In this document: piece by piece, positions 1 to 5,902 of the stretch
Numbering within the stretch: the first letter of the stretch is position 1
How the letters are laid out: each line of letters opens with the position of its first letter
The notes under the pieces: model-generated
Database searches by the model: none
What the model was told of the DNA's origin: nothing
The model's input: only the letters and a program-made list of their open reading frames with translations
Assembly (NCBI GenBank): GCA_041666155.1
Contig: JBAYHM010000259.1
Span: 1 to 6,466, forward strand
Direction: 5' to 3'
Length of the DNA stretch: 6,466 nucleotides
Source: SZUA-426 sp041666155
Lineage (GTDB): Bacteria; Spirochaetota; Spirochaetia; Treponematales; Breznakiellaceae
Program-made: the position numbers and the translations under genes

Positions 1-2
1 AC

Positions 3-1160
3 CTGCGCGACCAAATCTCGGCGCTGCAGGAACGGCTTAGGGAAGTCCTGAGCGGCGGCGACCTGAAAAAGCGTCTCAATCTGCGCGGCACCGACGACAT
101 CGGCGAACTTACGGATTTGGCTAACCGGCTTCTGGACCAGTTCGATTCAATCGTTGACCGAATCGGTAAGGCGGCGACCCAAACGGGAGAGAGCGCTACG
201 GCGATAGAGGGTGTGCTTGACCGCGCCGAGGAGACTGTCCGGGAATCGGGAGCATCCTTCCTCGGTTTGCAGAACGAACTGGAAGCGCGGGCGGCCGAAG
301 CGGCACGGTTGATCGACATTCTGGAAACCTTCGCCGCGGCGAGCCGAAAAGTGGATGAGGCGGCCGAGCGACAGCGCGGTTACGTGACGGAAACATCGTC
401 GGCCATGACCGAAATGGCGAGCAGCATCGAATCAGTGGAATCGATGACCAATACCGCGGGCAAGCTGACGACGGAACTGTCGGATCGCGGATCGACTGGA
501 GGAAAAGCCGTAGAGGACACGGCTATGGCGATCGACGAAATTCGCTTATCCTCGGAAAGTGTTCTGGAAGTCCTCGGATCTCTTAACAAAATAGCCGCGA
601 GCACCAACCTATTGGCGATGAACGCCTCGATCGAAGCGGCACACGCCGGGGAACTCGGCATGGGGTTCGCGGTGGTGGCCGATGAAGTCCGCAGCCTCGC
701 CGCGGACGCCGCCGCCGAGAACAAACGCATACGGGAGCACATCGGGGCGATGCGGCTGCGCGTAGCCAAGGGCGTGGAGGCGGCCGGCTCGTCGGGTCAG
801 GCGCTGCGCGAACTTGTCGGCGGCCTGCGGGAAGCGGCGGAGGTTTCCGGGGATGTTGAGGCGGCGATGCGGGAGCAGGCGGCGGGGACCCGGGCCGCCG
901 CCGATTCGCTGGAGCGCATCGTGGCGGCTTCAAACGATATCCGCGAGCGGACAGGCGAACAGGATGAGAGAAGCAGGGAAATGGGGAAGGCGCTCGCGGA
1001 GACGGTGGAGCGACTCAAGGCGCTCGTCTCCGAGTCGCGCCGCCAGGCGCAAAGCGTGGCGGCGCTGAGGGAATCGTTCGCGGCGGTTCGCGGCCAGGTC
1101 GACCGAAACACCGCCGCCGCGCGTGGACTCGACGACGAAATCCGACGTTTCAGATCTTAA
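3..1160 (+). CDS. Methyl-accepting chemotaxis protein, C-terminal part (5' truncated by window edge)
   Basis: Cytoplasmic signalling part of a chemoreceptor, which would control the CheA kinase through CheW. The frame is open from base 3, so the gene begins before the window. A TTG at 117 lies inside the HAMP region and is not a real start. Counting base 3 as residue 1, residues 1-45 look like the end of a HAMP domain (SGGDLKKRLNLRGTDDIGEL, then a second amphipathic helix). A long helical, Ala/Glu-rich methylation region follows. The conserved hairpin tip lies at about residues 194-235, with the motifs IAASTNLLAMNASIEAAHAGE and GFAVVADEVRSLA. These are diagnostic of the MCP signalling domain (family knowledge). 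A returning helical arm ends at the TAA. No C-terminal NWETF-type tether for the adaptation enzymes is seen. The sensor domain and membrane segments are outside the window, so the ligand cannot be judged. The stop codon shares the palindrome TTAA with the stop of the opposing small gene. Confidence 0.95.
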   Translation: MRDQISALQERLREVLSGGDLKKRLNLRGTDDIGELTDLANRLLDQFDSIVDRIGKAATQTGESATAIEGVLDRAEETVRESGASFLGLQNELEARAAEAARLIDILETFAAASRKVDEAAERQRGYVTETSSAMTEMASSIESVESMTNTAGKLTTELSDRGSTGGKAVEDTAMAIDEIRLSSESVLEVLGSLNKIAASTNLLAMNASIEAAHAGELGMGFAVVADEVRSLAADAAAENKRIREHIGAMRLRVAKGVEAAGSSGQALRELVGGLREAAEVSGDVEAAMREQAAGTRAAADSLERIVAASNDIRERTGEQDERSREMGKALAETVERLKALVSESRRQAQSVAALRESFAAVRGQVDRNTAAARGLDDEIRRFRS

Positions 1161-1243
1161 ACCGCGACAATCACCACCGCGGCGATGACGGAAAGGAAGC
1201 TCGCCCCCGCGAAAATGATCAGTGTTATGGTGCTTCGTTTCAT
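1157..1243 (-). CDS. 28-residue single-pass membrane peptide, last gene of the ABC/GntR unit
   Basis: A very short gene that standard length cut-offs would miss. It starts at an ATG (1243-1241) that overlaps the TGA of the GntR regulator as ATGA. A strong ribosome site, GAGGAG (minus strand, 1257-1252), lies 8 nt upstream. It ends with TAA at 1159-1157. The peptide begins MKRSTITLIIF and ends VIAAVVIVAV. It has two positive residues at the N-terminus, then one uninterrupted hydrophobic stretch of about 22 residues rich in Ile, Val and Ala. This predicts one inner-membrane helix with the N-terminus inside. No family is recognised. Its place after an ABC ATPase, permease and regulator suggests a small accessory or regulatory subunit of that transporter, but this is inference. 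It could instead be a decayed signal-peptide start of a lost gene, or a non-functional reading frame. The combination of start overlap, good ribosome site and coherent hydrophobicity favours a real gene. Confidence 0.6.
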   Translation of the reverse strand: MKRSTITLIIFAGASFLSVIAAVVIVAV

Positions 1244-1617
1244 GTGTGTTTCTCCTCGGCGGCGTTCCGCGCCGCCCATTTCTCGGCAATGAGTTCTGGA
1301 CCGACGCCAAGGTCCTCCATAAGCGAAAACAGCATCGGCAGCTCCGAGTCGAAGAAACGGCGCCGCCTTTCGGCAAGCGCCTTTCCGGCGCCGTCGTCGG
1401 CAAGAAAATACCCGGTACCGCGTTCCATACGGGCGACTCCGCGATCGGCGAGCATCTGAAGCGCGCGCGCCGCTGTGTTCGGATTTACTTCAAGCGATGC
1501 GGCAAGCTCCCGGGCCGACGGAATGCGTCCCCCGGCGCTCAAGCGCCCGGCGGCCGCGTCGGCGCATAGGGAGTCCGCGATTTGCTCGTAGATCGGCTTA
1601 TCGTCATTGAACCTCAT
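1240..1617 (-). CDS. GntR-family transcriptional regulator, YtrA type
   Basis: DNA-binding regulator of 125 residues, a usual size for the short YtrA subfamily, whose genes often sit with ABC transporter genes (family knowledge). Residues 8-73 form the GntR winged helix-turn-helix: PIYEQIADSL, then GGRIPSARELAASLEVNPNT with the recognition helix and AARALQMLADRGV, and a wing ending in ERGTGYFL. The remaining roughly 50 residues are a charged helical tail (AERRRRFFDSELPMLFSLMEDLG), the expected dimerisation part. There is no larger effector domain. The ATG at 1617 has AAGGAAG 6 nt upstream. The gene overlaps the end of the permease gene by 14 nt and the following small peptide by 4 nt. Its likely job is repression of its own operon through the palindrome at 3262-3281 (inference). 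The regulator comes third in the operon rather than first, as in the Bacillus ytr operon. Confidence 0.9.
   Translation of the reverse strand: MRFNDDKPIYEQIADSLCADAAAGRLSAGGRIPSARELAASLEVNPNTAARALQMLADRGVARMERGTGYFLADDGAGKALAERRRRFFDSELPMLFSLMEDLGVGPELIAEKWAARNAAEEKHT
1252..1257 (-). promoter_or_regulatory. Ribosome binding site of the 28-residue peptide
   Basis: The minus strand reads GAGGAG followed by 8 nt and then ATG at 1243. This is a near-consensus Shine-Dalgarno placed inside the last codons of the GntR gene. It decides the start of the small membrane peptide and is the main argument that the peptide is translated. Confidence 0.6.
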
Positions 1618-2386
1618 CGACCGCTTCCTTTTCCGCTACCCGGAAATATCCATAGAGAAGCGATGAGGCGAACGCGACCCCTTTCATGACCGCCGCGACG
1701 ATTTCAAGAACGCTTGTCTTCCAAGCGGGAAGATCGATATTGCCGTCCATGAAAAAGCGACCGCGGATCGCGAGAGCTTCATGACTTTCCGCCACGAAAA
1801 AGTAAAGAAGCGCCATTCCCGTAAACCCGAGAAAGACGATCCAGCCGATGGAAAAGGCCGCGGTCTTAATGAGCGCGATTTTCCTGAAGCGCGCCGATCC
1901 GGCAAGAGCGAATGAGGCGAAAAGCACATAGTCTATGCTTTCACGCGGGTGCAAAGACGCAAGCGGATTCCACACCCCGACGGAGCCATAGCCGAGCACC
2001 AGAGCGATCAAGGCGAGCAAGGCGGAAATGAGCACTGCCGACAAAGTCGCGACGATGGGATACACGACGAAATACACAGCGATTGCCGCCACATATTTTT
2101 CTTCATTCGATGCCGGTAGGAGCAGCCATTCCGTACCTCCCGCGCCGTTATGCATGCGCTCAAAGGCTCGACCCGCCAGCAGTACCCCTCCTATGGCGAT
2201 TAGAACAGGCCAGGCGCCCGGTCCGTGCAAAGACACCTGGGACCGGAGAAAAAGGAACAAGAGACTGAGGGCGAATACCGCGGCGGCCGTTGTCGCGAAA
2301 GCGGGGGCATCATCCAAAAGACGGTTGCGGACAATCAAGCCGAAACGGTTAACGGAAAAGCGTGATTCAAGAGTACGGACGTTCAT
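1604..2386 (-). CDS. ABC transporter permease-like integral membrane protein
   Basis: Predicted inner-membrane subunit of 260 residues that partners the ATPase encoded just upstream. About six hydrophobic segments are visible: residues 30-47, 58-75, a long one at about 98-134 that may be one or two helices, about 150-165, 170-200 and 228-250. Between the second and third lies the motif WLLLPASNEEKYV (87-99). I recall similar 'LLLPAS..EK' stretches in ABC-2-like permeases paired with small GntR regulators, but this is from memory and not searched. No signal peptide cleavage site or soluble domain is evident, so export or envelope-stress transport seems more likely than solute uptake, and no binding protein is encoded nearby. 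The ATG at 2386 overlaps the TGA of the ATPase gene as ATGA, with GGAGA 7 nt upstream. The substrate cannot be predicted. Confidence 0.75.
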   Translation of the reverse strand: MNVRTLESRFSVNRFGLIVRNRLLDDAPAFATTAAAVFALSLLFLFLRSQVSLHGPGAWPVLIAIGGVLLAGRAFERMHNGAGGTEWLLLPASNEEKYVAAIAVYFVVYPIVATLSAVLISALLALIALVLGYGSVGVWNPLASLHPRESIDYVLFASFALAGSARFRKIALIKTAAFSIGWIVFLGFTGMALLYFFVAESHEALAIRGRFFMDGNIDLPAWKTSVLEIVAAVMKGVAFASSLLYGYFRVAEKEAVDEVQ

Positions 2387-3246
2387 TTGAGGGTCTCCAT
2401 GTCGCCGGCTCGCCCTGGAAGAGCTCGCCCAGGAAGGGCGGCGCGGAACTTTTCAGGTTCGGCGATCGCCGCGGTGAATACGAATTCTAGGTCGGCGCCG
2501 GCACCGCCTTCCGCCACCAGCGCGGTCCAACCGAGCGCGTCCTTTTCAGCGTACACGACGGGACGACCTTCCAGGCTTGTCAGCCGCTGAACGGAAAAGC
2601 GTTCGGCCAGTTCCGCGGAAGTGAAAGAACAGAGCACCTTTCCCCCGTGAATCACCACGATCGGATCAAGAAGGTTTTCCAAATCACGGGCCTGATGGGT
2701 GGATACGACAAGCACCCTATCCTCGGCGGACGCAAGAGCGAGCGCGCGACGGAACTGGGCTTTTGAAGGAATATCCAGGCCGTTGGTAGGCTCATCAAGA
2801 AGCACCGCGCGGGCGCCGCAGGAAAGGGCCGCCGCCACCGCGAACTTTTTACGCTGACCATAGGACAATTTGGCGATATTCTTTTCACGGTCAACCGAGA
2901 ATTCCTCAAGCAGCGAAAAGAAAAGGCCCCGGTCCATAGCCGGACGAAATACGCCATAGCGTCCAAGCCAGGTTTCGGCGGAAATAGGCGGCGCCCACGG
3001 ATCCTCGGGAACGAAGCACACGTCCGCGAGCAAGGCGGCATCGCGCTTGCGGCTTTCACGCCCGAATACCGAAACACTCCCGGCCGTAGGAAACAACGCC
3101 CCCGCCGCAAGCTTTAACAGACTCGTCTTCCCTGCCCCGTTGAGCCCAAGCAACCCGACCGTCGAGCCGGGCTGGATGGCTAAAGAGAGGTCCTCAAAGA
3201 GCGACCCCTTGCCGTACCCGAACGTCACGGCTTCGAATGTAACCAC
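2383..3246 (-). CDS. ABC transporter ATP-binding protein
   Basis: Nucleotide-binding subunit of an ABC transporter, 287 residues, first gene of the minus-strand unit. Visible motifs are Walker A GLNGAGKT (34-41), signature LSYGQRKKF (127-135), Walker B with D-loop AVLLDEPTNGLD (147-158) and the H-loop histidine at 184 in VVSTHQARDLE. The Q-loop position carries Glu instead of Gln (VPEDPW, 79-84), as in some exporter-type ATPases. Residues after about 210 form a C-terminal extension rich in Ala, Leu and Glu that ends with a duplicated ALPGR element. The start is GTG at 3246, chosen because GGAGGT (minus strand, 3257-3252) lies 5 nt upstream and the protein then begins VTFEAVTFGYG, the expected first strand of the domain. 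The motif set, the single permease neighbour and the YtrA-type regulator fit a small ABC-2-like exporter. The substrate is unknown. Confidence 0.93.
   Translation of the reverse strand: MVTFEAVTFGYGKGSLFEDLSLAIQPGSTVGLLGLNGAGKTSLLKLAAGALFPTAGSVSVFGRESRKRDAALLADVCFVPEDPWAPPISAETWLGRYGVFRPAMDRGLFFSLLEEFSVDREKNIAKLSYGQRKKFAVAAALSCGARAVLLDEPTNGLDIPSKAQFRRALALASAEDRVLVVSTHQARDLENLLDPIVVIHGGKVLCSFTSAELAERFSVQRLTSLEGRPVVYAEKDALGWTALVAEGGAGADLEFVFTAAIAEPEKFRAALPGRALPGRAGDMETLK
2408..2437. repeat. Imperfect 15-bp tandem duplication in the 3' end of the ATPase gene
   Basis: Two adjacent 15-bp units, gctcgccctggaaga (2408-2422) and gctcgcccaggaagg (2423-2437), match at 13 of 15 positions. The unit length is a multiple of three, so the frame is kept and the protein gains a repeated ALPGR near its C-terminus. 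It looks like a small in-frame slippage expansion at a tolerant end of the protein. Confidence 0.7.
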
Positions 3247-3251
3247 GATAT

Positions 3252-3257
3252 ACCTCC
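3252..3257 (-). promoter_or_regulatory. Ribosome binding site that fixes the GTG start of the ATPase
   Basis: The minus strand reads GGAGGT, then 5 nt, then GTG at 3246. This consensus Shine-Dalgarno selects the GTG. The ATG at 3260-3258 is out of frame with the ATPase and overlaps the site. Confidence 0.75.
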
Positions 3258-3261
3258 ATGG

Positions 3262-3281
3262 TGTACTAGATATCTAATACA
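3262..3281. promoter_or_regulatory. Candidate GntR (YtrA-type) operator palindrome
   Basis: The sequence TGTACTAGATATCTAATACA is a 20-bp inverted repeat with 9 of 10 half-site positions matching; the core tagatatcta is perfect. It sits 4 bp upstream of the ATPase gene's GGAGGT ribosome site and touches the proposed -10, where a bound repressor would block transcription of the unit that encodes the GntR regulator. GntR proteins bind short AT-rich palindromes as dimers (family knowledge). That this one is bound by the regulator at 1240-1617 is inference from position and symmetry. Confidence 0.55.
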
Positions 3282-3359
3282 GTAATACTCTTTTGTAAAA
3301 ATGGCAAGCACAAATCATTTTCTTAGCTGTAAAATCGTAAACGGCGCTACACTAAGGCC

Positions 3360-4403
3360 ATGTACCAAATAGATAAAAAAGTCCCCGTGAGAGCTAAGAC
3401 GATTCTACTTGTCGAAGATGAAGCGTCAATTACGCAGGAGCAGTCAAAAATACTCATCCGTAATGGCTTCACCGTTCGCATGACTTCGAGCGGCCGGAAA
3501 GCGATTGAAGAATTCCGAACGGATCCAAATATCGATATGATCCTCATGGATGTAAATTTGGGCCAAGGTCGGGACGGTACGGAAACGGCACGCGCGATCC
3601 TGGCTGAAAAAGATATTCCTATTGTTTTTTTGTACAGCCATTCTGAAGAAGAATACGTTCGCCGGACGGAAGCGACCTACAGCTACGGCTATGTGGCAAA
3701 AAGCGCCGGGGAAGCGGTGCTGATCGCGTCGATAAAAACTGCGCTCCGTTTGGTGGACGCGGAACGCGACGAACGCGAAGCCTTGATTAACGAAAAAGAT
3801 GTGCTGTTTCAAGAATTGCAGCATCGCGTAAAAAACAGCCTCAACATGATCAACGCGATCCTTTACCTGAAAGAATCCGAAGCGAAAAGCGATGCGATAC
3901 GCGAGGTTCTTCGTTCGGTCCACGGACGAATAGAAGTGCTGAGTCTGCTGTACCGCTTAGCCGACGCAAACTACTCGTCAGGCGTCCGTTTGGACGAGTA
4001 CCTGCGCGCCGTCTGCGAGTCCATGTCGTATGCCCACGACGCGGTGGCTCGCGGAATCCTCATCGCCGCCCACTTCGAGCCCATCTCCATCGATCTCAAA
4101 CGAGGAGCCAACCTCGGCCTCGTCCTCAACGAACTGCTCGGAAACGCGTTCAACTACGCGTTTCCGCCCGAAAGACTGGAGCAACGCGGCGGGACCGTAG
4201 AACTATCCCTACGTAAAACAGGAGATGAACTCACGCTGACGGTTTCGGACGACGGGGTCGGCTTGCCGGAAGGCTATCTCATTGAAGAATCCGACGGCTT
4301 CGGTTTCCGCTTGGCTATCGAACTCATGGAACAGACAGCGGGATCGCTGGAGCATCTGACCGATGGTAAAGGCGCCGCTTTCCGCGTGCGGCTCAAACTC
4401 TAG
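3360..4403 (+). CDS. Receiver domain-histidine kinase fusion (REC + HisKA_2 + HATPase_c)
   Basis: Soluble cytoplasmic signalling protein of 347 residues with no membrane segment. Residues 13-130 form a response-regulator receiver: acidic pair E19/D20, phospho-acceptor D64 in LILMDVNLG-like context (ILMDVNLG), S93 and K114. Residues 145-200 form a HisKA_2-type dimerisation and phosphotransfer domain with the phospho-acceptor H155 in ELQHRVKNSLNMI. Residues 250-347 form the ATPase: N-box NELLGNAFNYAF with N262, G1 box DDGVGLPEG (297-305), G2 box GFGFRLAIELM (313-323). All catalytic residues look intact. The receiver precedes the kinase, so phosphorylation by another kinase probably tunes this kinase's activity. 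Such fusions are frequent in spirochaetes (recall, not searched). No response regulator is adjacent, so it is an orphan. The ATG at 3360 has only a weak site (AAGG, very close). A GTG nine codons later would also keep the receiver whole. Confidence 0.92.
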   Translation: MYQIDKKVPVRAKTILLVEDEASITQEQSKILIRNGFTVRMTSSGRKAIEEFRTDPNIDMILMDVNLGQGRDGTETARAILAEKDIPIVFLYSHSEEEYVRRTEATYSYGYVAKSAGEAVLIASIKTALRLVDAERDEREALINEKDVLFQELQHRVKNSLNMINAILYLKESEAKSDAIREVLRSVHGRIEVLSLLYRLADANYSSGVRLDEYLRAVCESMSYAHDAVARGILIAAHFEPISIDLKRGANLGLVLNELLGNAFNYAFPPERLEQRGGTVELSLRKTGDELTLTVSDDGVGLPEGYLIEESDGFGFRLAIELMEQTAGSLEHLTDGKGAAFRVRLKL

Positions 4404-4444
4404 GTGCCTTCAAAAAAACTGAAGTGTTTCGAAGTCCCCGCCGG

Positions 4445-5902
4445 CTAGTTCCCGGCGTAAGGTATCAGACCGACCAGACCGCGCGCTTCCTCGTCCACGA
4501 AGCGGAGCCCGCCGCCGATAAAGAAGTCTCTTTTTTCGTCCAGCGCGGAACGTATGCCGCCGCGGAGGTAGAGCCACTGCCAGGGCTTGCCCCCGCGCGG
4601 ATCGAAGAATGGATAGAATGTCAAAGAAGCGCGCAAATTCGGGACGGATCCCGTGCTGAAATCGAACATCTCCCCGCTTAGTTCCAATTGCGGAATAGGC
4701 CGAAAATCCACACCGAAACCGGCCGTATTCTCAAGTATGCCGCCGCGCAAAGTGAACGGCCCGAAAATTCGGGCGAGCTCGGCGTCAAAATAATAACCGG
4801 GCGTATTCGAAGTTGTATTCGTCGTCGTTGTAGCGCCGCCGGAAACCGCTTCCGTGGTCGTTGTGCGCGTCGTGATCCCGTCGGGGGCCCCGGAAACGGC
4901 GACTCGGTACCAGCGGTCGCCGCTGCGCGGATCAAGCCGGAGCGCGGCGCCTGAAACCGCGCGAGCCGCGGCGATCTCGTACGACGAGCGCACATCAACC
5001 TGAACGCCCAGGCCGTTCGCCTTGGAAACGATGTCGCCGGCGTCCGTAACCACTTTATTCGCGTTGGTCGCCAAACTGTTGACGCTTTCCAAGGCCTTGT
5101 TCAAACTTTCCGCCGCTAGTTCCGTCCGTTCGGCGACGGCCAAAACCCGCGTGTACAGATCGTCATTAGAGAAAACTTTGCCGACATTTCCTTCCCCGCG
5201 CTTCACGCTTTCGGTAATTTGCCTGATGTTCGCCAAAGCGGCGCGAACTTCCTGAACCGAAGCGTCGATATCCGGCTGTTTTTCACGGGTGATGCGTTCA
5301 AGGCGTTCGGCGAGCAGCGCGGAGGATTCCAAAATACGCGTCACGCGGTCCAATTCGGTTTCGGAACGCTGGTCCAGTTTTTGACCGAGTGATTTAATCG
5401 TCTCCAAGGAAACCGCGACAAGTTCCAAATGGCGCGTCTGAATATCCGCTAAAATAGTGCCGATTTGACCACTGAGTTCATTAATTGCCGTTAAAGTTTC
5501 CCGAAAATCGCCGCCCGGCGGAGTCGCGCTCAACCTGCCGCCCGCTTCCAAAAGAGGCGTCTCGGGTGTTCCGGGGGTGAGCGCCAAAACCGAAGTTCCC
5601 AAAAGAGAAGACGGCTGCAACGCGATCTTCGCGTCGCGGCGTATTTCCACGCCCTTGAGGAAAGAAACTTTGAGAAAGGCCTTTCCGGCCTGCAAATCGA
5701 TTTTTTTGACCTTCCCAACCGGGACGCCGGCCATATACACCATCGAATTATTGTTGAGGCCCGTCGCGTCTTCAAGAATGACTTCGTACTGTTTCGTGTT
5801 CCAGGGGGAAAAACCATCGGCGGCCATAATCATGAACCAGAACCCGGAAGTTCCGATAGTGAGGAAGAAGAGCCCGATTTTTATGTATCTGGCAACGTTC
5901 AT
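4445..5902 (-). CDS. MlaD-like MCE-family lipid transport protein with C-terminal beta-rich domain
   Basis: Membrane-anchored lipid-binding subunit of an Mla-type ABC transporter, 485 residues. Residues 9-28 form one N-terminal transmembrane helix, and the rest is expected in the periplasm. Residues 38-112 form the MCE domain, with the typical ATGLNNNSMVYMAGVPVGKV and SSLLGTSVLALTPG. Residues about 125-300 are a long helical region containing GEGNVGKVFSNDDLYTRV (about 235-252), a motif recurring in MCE proteins. From about 305 to the end the protein changes to beta-rich sequence with alternating aromatic and Gly residues (FGPFTLRGGILENTAGFGVDF, RDFFIGGGLRF). This part contains a Thr-rich loop at 338-368. 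E. coli MlaD is about 180 residues, so this is a much extended form; similar long forms occur in other diderm phyla (recall). The ATG overlaps the TGA of the MlaF-like gene as ATGA, giving coupled translation. No convincing terminator lies in the 41-bp gap after the stop. Confidence 0.9.
   Translation of the reverse strand: MNVARYIKIGLFFLTIGTSGFWFMIMAADGFSPWNTKQYEVILEDATGLNNNSMVYMAGVPVGKVKKIDLQAGKAFLKVSFLKGVEIRRDAKIALQPSSLLGTSVLALTPGTPETPLLEAGGRLSATPPGGDFRETLTAINELSGQIGTILADIQTRHLELVAVSLETIKSLGQKLDQRSETELDRVTRILESSALLAERLERITREKQPDIDASVQEVRAALANIRQITESVKRGEGNVGKVFSNDDLYTRVLAVAERTELAAESLNKALESVNSLATNANKVVTDAGDIVSKANGLGVQVDVRSSYEIAAARAVSGAALRLDPRSGDRWYRVAVSGAPDGITTRTTTTEAVSGGATTTTNTTSNTPGYYFDAELARIFGPFTLRGGILENTAGFGVDFRPIPQLELSGEMFDFSTGSVPNLRASLTFYPFFDPRGGKPWQWLYLRGGIRSALDEKRDFFIGGGLRFVDEEARGLVGLIPYAGN

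Larger units (their letters stand above)
3247..3359. promoter_or_regulatory. Divergent promoter region between the ABC/GntR unit and the receiver-kinase gene
   Basis: This 113-bp gap lies between two divergent starts and is visibly AT-richer than the flanking genes, so it should hold both promoters. For the leftward unit, a possible -35 TTGCCA (minus strand, 3307-3302) stands 17 bp from a weak -10 TACTGT (3284-3279) that runs into the palindrome. For the rightward gene, TAAAAT at 3330-3335 is a fair -10, but no good -35 is seen. The boxes are weak and were chosen by eye. The region's role is more certain than the individual elements. Confidence 0.5.

Noticed and set aside
117..119. TTG as the start of the chemoreceptor
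   Set aside because: The frame is open from base 3, and the upstream codons encode recognisable HAMP sequence, so the gene is cut by the window edge.
338..720. Whether the chemoreceptor tip is degenerate
   Set aside because: The His for Arg in EAAHAGE and the Ala-rich stretch after LAA are variations seen in other receptors. The GFAVVADEVR core is intact, so there is no sign of decay.
380..769. Open frame on the minus strand inside the chemoreceptor
   Set aside because: It lies opposite the most conserved chemoreceptor hairpin, is of low complexity and has no recognisable motif.
1162..1182. Inverted repeat CCGCG ... CGCGG after the chemoreceptor stop, as a possible terminator
   Set aside because: The stem is only 5 bp with an 11-nt loop, has no T-tract on either strand, and lies inside the small peptide gene.
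3258..3260. ATG upstream of the ATPase as an alternative start
   Set aside because: It is out of frame with the ATPase and overlaps the GGAGGT ribosome site that serves the GTG at 3246.
4408..4424. Hairpin CTTCA ... TGAAG between the convergent receiver-kinase and MlaD-like genes
   Set aside because: The stem is 5 bp and AT-rich, and the A/T run is in the loop rather than after the stem, so it does not fit an intrinsic terminator.
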